Positions 1 to 7,547 of a stretch of 34,643 bases of DNA are shown here, piece after piece. The position numbers and the translations under genes were made by a program. Under the pieces are notes generated by a model, which made no database searches, was not told the DNA's origin, and saw nothing but the letters and a program-made list of their open reading frames with translations. Source of the stretch: Rhodopirellula sp. SM50. Lineage in GTDB: Bacteria > Planctomycetota > Planctomycetia > Pirellulales > Pirellulaceae. The stretch covers positions 35,485 to 70,127 of the forward strand of contig NZ_NTFY01000010.1 of assembly GCF_002289565.1 (NCBI RefSeq), given 5' to 3'. Numbering within the stretch: position 1 is the first letter of the stretch; each line of letters begins with the position of its first letter.

Positions 1-84
1 CAAGACGATGGGGTCAAGACGATGGGGTCAAGACGATGGGGTCAAGACGATGGGGGCAAGACGATGGGGGCAAGACGATGGGGT
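1..84. repeat. 14-bp tandem repeat, six units
   Basis: Six head-to-tail copies of CAAGACGATGGGGT (units 4 and 5 end in G) fill 1-84, and the array may continue beyond the window edge. There are no spacers, so this is not a CRISPR array. It lies downstream of the sulfatase stop at 238. Diverged units on the opposite strand follow at 125-150. Confidence 0.9.
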
Positions 85-150
85 GGCAGAATGATGGGGT
101 GGCGATAATGATTTCCGACCGAAATTGTTTTGCCCCCATTGTTTTGCCAC
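84..150. repeat. large imperfect inverted repeat beside the tandem array
   Basis: The left half (about 84-114) carries GTGGCAGAATGATGGGG and ends in GATTTC. The right half (about 121-150) read on the other strand carries GTGGCAAAACAATGGGGG and also ends in ATTTC. The centre is near 117 (ATTTC-CGACC-GAAAT). The repeat therefore folds back on diverged copies of the 14-bp unit. It may act as a 3' structure for the minus-strand sulfatase transcript; that is inference. Confidence 0.6.
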
Positions 151-237
151 TTGCTCTTAAAGCAGTCGCCGGCAGGGGAGGGAAATTTGGGAGCAAAAAA
201 GAAGCACGCGTCACGACCTTGCCTGTTCTGAGGCAAC

Positions 238-1644
238 TCAGTCGTTGGAGCGTCTCTTGTACCCCGGTTTCCGCTCGCTGCTGACTTCGTCGTGGCGGAT
301 GGCTTGACCTTTCGTCGGATACGCATCCAGGGCGCGTTGCAAGTTGTCACGGACAGCTTGTTGCTTGGCGTCCTCGTTGACGATCGACAGGGGCATCGTC
401 TCCATCACGTCGTTGATGGTGTCATACAAGTCGCCGTTGTCGTACAGCTTGTATCTCTGGTCGCGGGCGTAGCGGACTTCGTAATGGCTGTATTTGTTGT
501 CCAGCTTGGCGGCATAGGGTCGTGGAAAGTAATACCCGTAGATCCACTGGCGGGGGTGCCCCGGTTGTCCGAGGCATTGCGGCCAAAAGCTTTGTCCATC
601 GCCGTCTTTGATTGCCTTCGGTGGCAGCCCCGCGGCCTGGACGATGGTCGGGAAAAAATCGGAAAAGGCGATCAGGTCCTCGTTGACTTGTCCCGCCGGA
701 ACGACGCCGGGCAGATTGACCACCAGCGGTACGTGCGTGCCATAGTCGTGGGTGTAGCCTTTGCCGCCTTTGACCGTCTTGCCAGCAAGTTGGGAAGACA
801 GCACGGCGTTGGTGCCGTTGTCGCCGGTAAAGATCACGAGGGTGTTGTCGCGCTGTCCGCTGACCTGCAGGGCATCGACTAATCGGCCCACGCACTTGTC
901 CATGTACGCGACCATGTCGACGTAGTTTTGTTTCTGACGTTTGGCGGTCCGCTTGGCCTTGTCGACGCGTTGACCACGTTCGCTATCGGGGGTGGGCACG
1001 AACGGGTCATGCACCAGGATCATCGGGTAATAGGCAAGAAACGGCTTGTCATTTTCCTGTGTGATGAAGTCGATCAGGAAATCGGTCATCACGTCGGGAC
1101 CGAACGTGCCAGGCGGTAGATTTAGCAGCTTGCCGTTTTGCACAAAGGAAGGTTTCCAGTAACGTTCTCGCGCTCCGCCGGGAATGTTCCACAGACTCCA
1201 AGTCTGGAAACCCGCTTGTTCGGGCGTGATGCCCTGGCCCGGTTGCTTGCTTTGCAATTGCCACTTGCCAGCCACCGCCGTGCGATAGCCGTGGGCTTGG
1301 AAGTGGTTGGCAAACGTCGGTTCGCCGTTGGGGTAGATGCCGAAGTCCTGGTAGTTGAACACGTTGCTTTTGCCCGACATCAGATTGACGCGTGAGGGCG
1401 TGCACAGTGGCGTCGAGTGGGCGCTGGTAAATCGGATGCCTTGGTTGGCCAGCGCATCGATCCGCGGCGTATCGTATTCCTTGCTGCCGTAGCTGCCGAA
1501 ACATTCAAAGCCGACATCATCGGCCATGATCAGCAGAACATTCAGCGAGCGGTCCTTCGCAGCGGCCAGCTCGGCAGCCCGAGAAAACTGCGCCGCAACT
1601 GCGATGGAACAAACGGTAGCGAACAGGACGATTCGAACGTGCAT
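238..1644 (-). CDS. secreted sulfatase (formylglycine-dependent)
   Basis: 468 residues. It should hydrolyse sulfate esters, probably on polysaccharides, after export. An N-terminal signal peptide is visible (hydrophobic stretch about residues 5-19, likely cleavage after SRA near residue 23). The catalytic motif CTPSR at 81-85 matches C-x-P-S-R, where the Cys is converted to formylglycine. Metal-binding residues are D42-D43 (MADDVG) and D275-N276 (GDNG). GKW at 126-128 and H212 fit other active-site positions. The length is normal for the family. It lies 37 bp after the redoxin/monooxygenase fusion on the same strand, so the two are probably co-transcribed. The substrate cannot be read from sequence; planctomycetes carry many paralogues. 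An arylsulfatase name would be a guess. Confidence 0.95.
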   Translation of the reverse strand: MHVRIVLFATVCSIAVAAQFSRAAELAAAKDRSLNVLLIMADDVGFECFGSYGSKEYDTPRIDALANQGIRFTSAHSTPLCTPSRVNLMSGKSNVFNYQDFGIYPNGEPTFANHFQAHGYRTAVAGKWQLQSKQPGQGITPEQAGFQTWSLWNIPGGARERYWKPSFVQNGKLLNLPPGTFGPDVMTDFLIDFITQENDKPFLAYYPMILVHDPFVPTPDSERGQRVDKAKRTAKRQKQNYVDMVAYMDKCVGRLVDALQVSGQRDNTLVIFTGDNGTNAVLSSQLAGKTVKGGKGYTHDYGTHVPLVVNLPGVVPAGQVNEDLIAFSDFFPTIVQAAGLPPKAIKDGDGQSFWPQCLGQPGHPRQWIYGYYFPRPYAAKLDNKYSHYEVRYARDQRYKLYDNGDLYDTINDVMETMPLSIVNEDAKQQAVRDNLQRALDAYPTKGQAIRHDEVSSERKPGYKRRSND

Positions 1645-1681
1645 GGTGTTCGTTTCTGAAATCTGGGAGTTGCGGCGTCTA

Positions 1682-3565
1682 CTACTCTTGCGCCTTGGAG
1701 ATGTAGCGGCGTTGGTGGTCGATCAACTCGTTGAGTTCGTCCATGGTTTCACAGGTGCATTGGAACGTGCACAGCAGCATCTCGTCGGTCGAGTTGTCGC
1801 CCCAGCGGACGGTGACCGGAGGCGAGTGGGGGTTGAGCGGATTGTTCGACGAATTGTCAAACCAGGCGTCGACGATCAGCTGGGTTCCCTGGGGCAGGAT
1901 GACGGGTTTGGCAAACGAATACTGTCCCTGCCAATTGAAGTCCCAGTCTTTGATCCACAACAGCGGCTTGGTGCGGCCGTCGGGTGACTTTGCCCAGACC
2001 TTCACTTCGCTGCCGAGCATGTGCATGTGGGGCACCAGATCCAACAGCATGGTCCTGGCCGGCAACGTGTAGGCCGCTCGTTCGTGGTGGTGTGACTGGC
2101 CGGCGGGAATCTCGATGTCCTTGTTTCCCACTTGGACTTCGACGACCAGTTGCCGGGCCGAACGGTGCGCGAAATAGAGCCCGATCTTGGAGCGGTCCCG
2201 CTCGGTTTTACCGGTGGTCACGTAATGGATTTCGGCGACGATGTCACTGCCCTTGGCCACCAACCGACCCATCCCACGGGGCAGTTTGCGCGGCGTCATC
2301 CCCGGAAACCAACTGGTCAGTGTGCCTTGTGATTCAAACTGGGGGCCGCCGAAGCCGCTGTACCCCGGTGCCGGATCGGCTTCGTCCAAACGTCGTCCGG
2401 CCCGACGGGTGTCCAGGTAAAAGCTGGCGTGATGAATCGCTTGCGGCGTGTCGGGATGGAAGTCGATGGCGGTGATCAGCCGGTCATCGGTCAAGCGTGA
2501 AGGGATCACAAAGTATTGCCGAATGTCGGGGCCGCTGGCGGGAACGGTGAACGCTTCCTGCATCTCAAGAATCAAGTCCGGCTCGCCGAGTTTCCAACCC
2601 TTGACGTGCTGGATGGGGGCGGGCAAGTCGGCCGGGTCGCCTTCGGGTTTGCCCGATTCGACCCACACGTCGATCAGGTCGATTTGATGATCGGACAGCC
2701 GCATCTCGTCGCGGAGTCGGGTGAATCCCGGGGCGGGTTTCCACGGCGGCATGTAACGGTCGCGGGTGACTTCGGCGATTTGGTTGGCATGGCTGCTGAC
2801 ATCGTCGTAGGTCAACAACGGGAACGGTGCCGACTGATTTTCACGATGGCAGGAGGAACAATGCGCCTGGATGATCGGTGCAATGTCTCGAGTGTACGTC
2901 ACGCTGCCCTCGAGGGTCTTGTTGGGCGGTTCCTCCATTCGGCAGCCGATCGGTTTGGTCACCGGGACGTCGATCGGTGTGCCGTGGGCGGCTGACTTGA
3001 CCGCGTTTTCGAGATACGGGGTTCTGGCCGCTTCTTTCTTGCGGCCCAGTTTTACATAACGGTCATCGATCGCACCGCTGTAAATGACGCGGCCGTGCTC
3101 ATCGAGCACAAAGACCTGTGGCGTATGCGTGGGGGAGAGCGCCAGACGCAACTCGCCGGATCCATCAAACAGAATCGGAAAACGAACCTTGTATGTTTCG
3201 CTGTGGGCAATCGCATCGGCACGCGTCACCGCAGGATCCGAAACCACGCCGTAAAACTCGATTCCGTCGCGGCGGTATTTGGTCGACAAATCATTCAGCT
3301 GGGGGAGGTAGCTGTTGCTGATCGGGCACTGTGTCGACACGAACGTGACGACCACCGCCTTGGTCGAGCTCCGTTCGCCCAGCCGGCGGAGCCGTCCGGT
3401 CAGATCGACCCCCTTGAGTCGCTGAAGCGAGTGCCGTTCCCCAGCCCGGGTGGTGCTGCAATCGGGGTTGGTGAGCATGCACGCGATCGCGACCGTCGCG
3501 GTGATCGCCGCGGGAAACAGCGCGAAACCGATGGGGCCTTTCGTTGTCTGGACGATGGCTGGCAT
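1682..3565 (-). CDS. redoxin / cytochrome c / copper type II monooxygenase fusion
   Basis: 627 residues, probably exported: a hydrophobic segment lies at about residues 11-30. Domain 1 (about 45-200) is a thioredoxin-fold redoxin with C80-P81 (TQCPISNSYLP) and a cis-Pro-like TPQVF near 148-152. Domain 2 (about 222-310) is cytochrome c-like, with a haem site C236-S-S-C239-H240 and possible axial methionine M272 (YMPPW). Domain 3 (about 340-605) resembles the copper type II ascorbate-dependent monooxygenase fold (dopamine beta-hydroxylase/PHM type), with candidate copper ligands H378-H379, H447 and the HMH at 513-515. The redox domains may feed electrons to the copper centre, which is inference. 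The substrate is unknown. It is upstream of, and probably in one operon with, the sulfatase. Confidence 0.9.
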   Translation of the reverse strand: MPAIVQTTKGPIGFALFPAAITATVAIACMLTNPDCSTTRAGERHSLQRLKGVDLTGRLRRLGERSSTKAVVVTFVSTQCPISNSYLPQLNDLSTKYRRDGIEFYGVVSDPAVTRADAIAHSETYKVRFPILFDGSGELRLALSPTHTPQVFVLDEHGRVIYSGAIDDRYVKLGRKKEAARTPYLENAVKSAAHGTPIDVPVTKPIGCRMEEPPNKTLEGSVTYTRDIAPIIQAHCSSCHRENQSAPFPLLTYDDVSSHANQIAEVTRDRYMPPWKPAPGFTRLRDEMRLSDHQIDLIDVWVESGKPEGDPADLPAPIQHVKGWKLGEPDLILEMQEAFTVPASGPDIRQYFVIPSRLTDDRLITAIDFHPDTPQAIHHASFYLDTRRAGRRLDEADPAPGYSGFGGPQFESQGTLTSWFPGMTPRKLPRGMGRLVAKGSDIVAEIHYVTTGKTERDRSKIGLYFAHRSARQLVVEVQVGNKDIEIPAGQSHHHERAAYTLPARTMLLDLVPHMHMLGSEVKVWAKSPDGRTKPLLWIKDWDFNWQGQYSFAKPVILPQGTQLIVDAWFDNSSNNPLNPHSPPVTVRWGDNSTDEMLLCTFQCTCETMDELNELIDHQRRYISKAQE

Positions 3566-3627
3566 TCCGTTTGAAAAGTGTCCCGGCGAATCATTTCGAC
3601 GCGTCCGGTAAGAAGAGGGGGACGCGC

Positions 3628-3657
3628 ACTATACGCTTTTCCCGGTGCCACTGGCAA
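3628..3657 (-). promoter_or_regulatory. possible sigma70-type promoter for the redoxin fusion
   Basis: On the minus strand TTGCCA (3657-3652) is followed after 18 bp by TATAGT (3633-3628), about 63 bp upstream of the start codon at 3565. Spacing and -10 match are good, but this was found by eye and planctomycete promoters are poorly defined. Confidence 0.35.
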
Positions 3658-3776
3658 CAATTTTGTGCTCCGGGGGGTAGGCCACATCGGGATTTCTCCG
3701 TCGCGGAACTGGCGCGGAGTTTTGTGTGATGGGGAAAGATCGTATGGCATGGCCTGTGGAAGTCGAACTGAATCAG

Positions 3777-3850
3777 CCCACGGATGGCAGCGCGAACCCA
3801 CGGATCCCTGGCTGCTTTCACATCCGTGGGTTCGCGCTGCCATCGGTGGG
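3777..3850. repeat. 29-bp-arm palindromic hairpin
   Basis: Arms 3777-3805 and 3822-3850 are complementary over 29 bp with one mismatch, around a 16-nt loop. Each arm carries two CCCACGGAT-like blocks flanking GGCAGCGCGAA. No other copy was seen in the window. No T-tract follows, so it is unlikely to be a plain terminator. Confidence 0.85.
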
Positions 3851-3878
3851 TTTTATTCGTCGAATTGTTCCTTGTATC

Positions 3879-3901
3879 GACAGGCTGGAAGCCTATCCCA
3901 C
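3879..3901 (+). repeat. REP-like 23-bp hairpin, copy 1
   Basis: Contains GGCTGGAAGCCTATCCCAC preceded by GACA. Its complement folds as AGGCT-TCC-AGCCT with outer T-G and A-T pairs. One of eight copies. Confidence 0.9.
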
Positions 3902-3958
3902 CTGGCGTCCTACGCCGTGAACGATTGTTTGATGAGGTTTTAGCGGGAGCACGTGAGC

Positions 3959-4081
3959 CCAATGCCACTTGCTTTGACGCCAAGCGGGGTGTTTTTGTTA
4001 GCGGTAGGGCGCGAGCCCTCCGGTCTTTCACGGTGTTTTTGAAGCGCAACCGGACGGCTCGCGCCGTTCCGCTAACACCTT
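3959..4081 (+). repeat. GTTAGCGG palindrome, copy A with conserved flank
   Basis: Arms 3997-4024 and 4049-4076 begin and end with GTTAGCGG/CCGCTAAC. Each arm holds its own mini-hairpin: AGGGC-GCGA-GCCCT (4006-4019) and ACGGC-TCGC-GCCGT (4054-4067). About 120 bp match the opposite-strand sequence at 10830-10950 with roughly four differences. Confidence 0.9.
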
Positions 4082-4145
4082 GAGAGCCAAACTAGATGGC
4101 ATTGGGCTCTCGCCCTGCCGCTAAGAAATCGTTCACGGCGTGGCC

Positions 4146-7100
4146 CTACGCGGGGACGGACTTGCGGTGCACCAGCGAGTAGACGCAGGGCACCAGGACG
4201 AGTGTCAGCAGGGTGCTGACAATCATGCCACCCATCAGGGCTCGGGCCAGCGGAATCATCGCTTCGTTGCCCGGGGCGAGCTGGAACGACAGGGGCAACA
4301 TCGATGCAACCAGCGTCAGCGAGGTCATCAGGATCGGTCGCAAGCGGACGCCGGCTGCCGAAAGCGCCGCGTCGTGGGGGGAGAGTCCATCAGCGCGACG
4401 ACGATTGGCAAACTCGACCAACAGAATTGAATTGTTGACCACGACCCCGATCATCATCAACGTCCCCATCAAGGATTGAATGTTGATCGTCGTGTCGGTC
4501 AAGAACAGCACCAGCAGCACTCCACCGATCCCCAGCGGCACGGCCAGCATGATGATCAGCGGATCGACAAAGGAGCGGAACTGGGCCATCAGCACCAGAT
4601 AGACCAACAGCGTTGCGACCGCCAATCCGACACCCAGCAAGTTCATGCCCGATCGCATTTTTTCGACCGGCCCGCGGAGCGCCACGCCGACGCCGTTTTC
4701 GAATTCCATGTCGGCCAAGGTCGCGTCGATGTCGGCGGCGACCGAACCGATGTCACGGCCGGAGACGTTGACGTGGACGTCGTTGACGCGAGAGATGTTG
4801 TAGTGGGCGATCTCGCCGGGAATGTTGACCCGGTTGACCGTCGCCACGTTGGACAGCGGGATCGTGATCGGGCCGTCGGGCGTGTCGAGCGACAGTGGGA
4901 TGTTGCGGATTTCGTCGAGGGATTCGAAGGTGTTGTTTTCGTACTGCACCCCCATGAAAAAGTCGACGCCGGATTTGGGATCGATCCAAATGGTCGGCGC
5001 GTAGCCGACGCTGGATCCCAGCGCGGTCAACACCGTCTGTGCGACTTCTTCTTGGTCCAGCCCCAAGTACTTGGCGCGCGTGCGGTCGACTTGCACATCG
5101 AATTGCGGATAGTCGAGCGACTGCGCGATTTGAACATCTTCGGTTCCCGCGATGGGACGGATGGCTTGGACGATGCGCTCAGCGGCGTCGCGGCATTGCC
5201 CCAGCGTGCCCGCGGAAACTTGAACACTGATCGGTGTCGGCACGCCTTCGTTGAGCGCCATGTTGACGATGCCGCCGGAGACGAACAGGAATTCCTCCAG
5301 CGGATAGTCTGCCGCCAGTTTTTCACGTAGCTGATTGATGTACGTGTTGGTGCTGGTCGATCGGCCGTCCTGGTTCAAGTTGACGATCAGGTAGGCGGTG
5401 TCGGGGCCGGAATTGGAACTGAGCACGGTCGAGAATCCGGCGCCTTTGCCGACCGGCAATCCGATGTTCGCGATCAGCGTTTCGATTTCGTTTTCGGGAA
5501 TCACTTCTTTGATCGTGTCTTCGATCCGCGCGACCAGCTTTTCGGTCTCGATCAACTCGGTCCCGGGCAGTGTTTTCAGACGCAATTCGAATGATCCCGA
5601 ATCGACACTGGGGAACAGCTCGGTTCCGATCCGTGGCCACAATAGGAACGTGGCGCCGACGGCAACGACAATGACCAGGGCGCTGGCGGCGGGCACTTTC
5701 ATCGCCCCGCCGAGCAGTCGCCCATAGAGTCCCTTGGGCATCACATCGTCGCGGTCGGTGTCGCTGGTTTGGGCACCGACCTTTTCGCGGATGAAGGTCG
5801 CACAGAACGCCGGCACCACGGTCAGCGCCAAGATGTAGGACGCGCCGATGGTGAGCGTGGCGGCTAATGACAGCGGGGTGAACAGGTACTTGATCATTCC
5901 GGTCAAGAACACCGCGGGCAGAAAGACGGCAAGCGTGGTGACGGTGCCCGCCAGGATCGCGCCGGAGACTTCCGCCGTCCCGTCGCGGGCGGCATCGAGT
6001 GCGGATTTGCCCATCCGTTGGTGACGGATCACGTTTTCGACGACGACGATTCCCGCATCGACGACCGTTCCGATCGCCAACGCGAGTCCGCCCAGGGTCA
6101 TCACGTTGATGGTTTGGCCGCTGAACGCGAACCCCAGCGCCCCGATCAGCACGGCAAACACAATGACCGCGACGATGATCACCGTCGGCAGCAAGCGGCG
6201 AAGGAAAACGAGCACGACGATCGCGACCAACAGCGCGCCCAGGCCGATTTGCGTTTGCAAGTTGGCCATCGCTTTGCGAATGTAGCTGGACTGGTCGGAC
6301 ACCAACGTGACTTCGGTGGTCTCAGGGATGTCGCCCCGTTCCTTCATCTTGGGAATCTCGCTGCCGATGCCTTCGTAGATTCGGTCGACCACGGCAATCG
6401 TGTTTTCGCCGGGTTCACGGAGCAACGGACAGTAGACGCTGCGTTTTCCATTGACGCGGACGATGTTGTATTGCAATGCCGCATCATCGACGACGCGGCC
6501 GACATCGCGAATGAAGATGGGGCGGTCGTCGCGGACGACGATCGGAATCGCTTCGATCTCTTCGATCGTCGGCAAGGTGTTGCGGGGATGGATCTGGTAG
6601 TCGGTCCCGCCCAGTCGCGCCGTGCCGGCGGCGAGCACGAGGTTCGATTTTCGCATCGCGTCGACCACATCGGTCGCACTGACGTGGTATGCCTGCAGTT
6701 TTGCCGGGTCGACGTAAACCATCATCTGACGGAACTTGCCGCCGAAGGGGTGAGGGATTTGAACACCCTTGAGTCCACCCATCTTGTTCCGCACGGCGTA
6801 GTAACCGATTTGGTAGAGCTGGGATTCGCTGAGCCCTTCGCCGGAGATCGCCGCCAGCACGACCGGCAGGTTGGCCGGTTCACTGCGGAGGGTGAACGGC
6901 CACTCGATGCCCGGCGGCAGGTGGAACATGTCACTGGCTTCCAAGTTGACGATGTCGTTCATCGCCGAACTGGCATCAGCACCGGGTTGAAAGAAAACCT
7001 TGATGACCGCGGCACCGGGAACGGTACGCGATTCCTGGTGTTCGATTTTGCCCGCCAGGGTGAGGGCCCGTTCGACGCGTGACGTGACGGACTTTTCCAT

Positions 7101-7274
7101 GTCCATCGTCGGTAGTCCGGGATACGAAAAGAAACTGACGACGACCGGTTTTTTGAAGTCCGGCAGAATGTCGATCGTGATGCCGGGGATGACGGCTACC
7201 CCGAGCACGCACAGGGCGATCGATCCGGCCAACACGGCGAAGCGGTTTCGTAGCGAAAAATCAATCAATCCCAT
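4146..7274 (-). CDS. RND-family efflux pump, inner-membrane permease
   Basis: 1042 residues, the usual length for AcrB/CusA-type pumps. It exports a substrate using the proton gradient, in complex with the adaptor and outer-membrane channel encoded next to it. It shows an N-terminal TM helix (about 13-33), a large periplasmic domain, the TM cluster from about 340 with GGLALAIGTVVDAGIVVVEN (395-414), a second periplasmic half from about 560, and C-terminal TM helices ending near 1035. TM4 carries a single acidic residue, D406 in VDAGIV, where AcrB-type pumps have Asp-Asp; CusA-type metal pumps also have one. The substrate (drug or metal) cannot be decided. It follows the adaptor gene on the same strand across 273 bp of repeats. 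Confidence 0.95.
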   Translation of the reverse strand: MGLIDFSLRNRFAVLAGSIALCVLGVAVIPGITIDILPDFKKPVVVSFFSYPGLPTMDMEKSVTSRVERALTLAGKIEHQESRTVPGAAVIKVFFQPGADASSAMNDIVNLEASDMFHLPPGIEWPFTLRSEPANLPVVLAAISGEGLSESQLYQIGYYAVRNKMGGLKGVQIPHPFGGKFRQMMVYVDPAKLQAYHVSATDVVDAMRKSNLVLAAGTARLGGTDYQIHPRNTLPTIEEIEAIPIVVRDDRPIFIRDVGRVVDDAALQYNIVRVNGKRSVYCPLLREPGENTIAVVDRIYEGIGSEIPKMKERGDIPETTEVTLVSDQSSYIRKAMANLQTQIGLGALLVAIVVLVFLRRLLPTVIIVAVIVFAVLIGALGFAFSGQTINVMTLGGLALAIGTVVDAGIVVVENVIRHQRMGKSALDAARDGTAEVSGAILAGTVTTLAVFLPAVFLTGMIKYLFTPLSLAATLTIGASYILALTVVPAFCATFIREKVGAQTSDTDRDDVMPKGLYGRLLGGAMKVPAASALVIVVAVGATFLLWPRIGTELFPSVDSGSFELRLKTLPGTELIETEKLVARIEDTIKEVIPENEIETLIANIGLPVGKGAGFSTVLSSNSGPDTAYLIVNLNQDGRSTSTNTYINQLREKLAADYPLEEFLFVSGGIVNMALNEGVPTPISVQVSAGTLGQCRDAAERIVQAIRPIAGTEDVQIAQSLDYPQFDVQVDRTRAKYLGLDQEEVAQTVLTALGSSVGYAPTIWIDPKSGVDFFMGVQYENNTFESLDEIRNIPLSLDTPDGPITIPLSNVATVNRVNIPGEIAHYNISRVNDVHVNVSGRDIGSVAADIDATLADMEFENGVGVALRGPVEKMRSGMNLLGVGLAVATLLVYLVLMAQFRSFVDPLIIMLAVPLGIGGVLLVLFLTDTTINIQSLMGTLMMIGVVVNNSILLVEFANRRRADGLSPHDAALSAAGVRLRPILMTSLTLVASMLPLSFQLAPGNEAMIPLARALMGGMIVSTLLTLVLVPCVYSLVHRKSVPA

Positions 7275-7313
7275 CAGCTAGGTTCTCAGAGGTCATTCTT
7301 GTGTGCGACGTGA

Positions 7314-7336
7314 GTGGGATAGGCTTCCAGCCTGTC
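7314..7336 (-). repeat. REP-like 23-bp hairpin, copy 2
   Basis: Opposite orientation to copy 1, with the same 23-bp sequence, ending 32 bp into the 3' side of the adaptor-pump spacer. Confidence 0.9.
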
Positions 7337-7466
7337 GTTTCTCACTCGTTCCTAGGCTCCGCCTTGGAATGCATGTCCGGTGTGGCTCCCGCCACACGCC
7401 GTTGGCAGCCAGGAGGCGGGAGCCTCCATGACAGTGTGTCCCCAGGCGGAGCCTGGGAACAAGTTT

Positions 7467-7535
7467 GTTAGCGGCAGGGCGCGAGCCCTCCGGTCTTTCA
7501 CGGTGAAACCGGACGGCTTGCGCCGTTCCGCTAAC
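7467..7535 (+). repeat. GTTAGCGG palindrome, copy B
   Basis: Same orientation as copy A but shorter: the central TTTTTGAAGCGC-like part is missing. Mini-hairpins are AGGGC-GCGA-GCCCT and ACGGC-TTGC-GCCGT. The loop change TCGC to TTGC still reads as a GNRA loop (GCAA) on the other strand. Confidence 0.9.
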
Positions 7536-7547
7536 ACCTTTCAAGCG

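Larger units (their letters stand above)
3566..4145. other. 580-bp repeat-rich intergenic region
   Basis: There is no convincing gene. The region holds the putative promoter (3628-3657), a 29-bp-arm hairpin (3777-3850), a REP-like hairpin (3879-3901) and a GTTAGCGG palindrome with conserved flanks (3959-4081). The rest, including a ACGGCGTGGCC-like stretch near 4136-4145, shows nothing clear. Short ORFs here are translated repeats. Confidence 0.8.
7275..7547. repeat. mosaic of nested palindromes inside the efflux operon
   Basis: The 273 bp between adaptor and pump contain a REP-like hairpin (7314-7336), an outer inverted pair (7348-7368 with 7441-7460, GGCTCCGCC type), an inner pair (7384-7393 GGCTCCCGCC with 7415-7424 GGCGGGAGCC), and a GTTAGCGG palindrome (7467-7535). 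Little unique sequence remains. Confidence 0.85.

Noticed and set aside
1..84. Possible CRISPR array
   Set aside because: Units are only 14 bp, with no spacers and no cas genes nearby.
3591..4083. Several 100-150-codon frames in the 3566-4145 gap
   Set aside because: They are translations of palindromic repeats and overlap each other on both strands.
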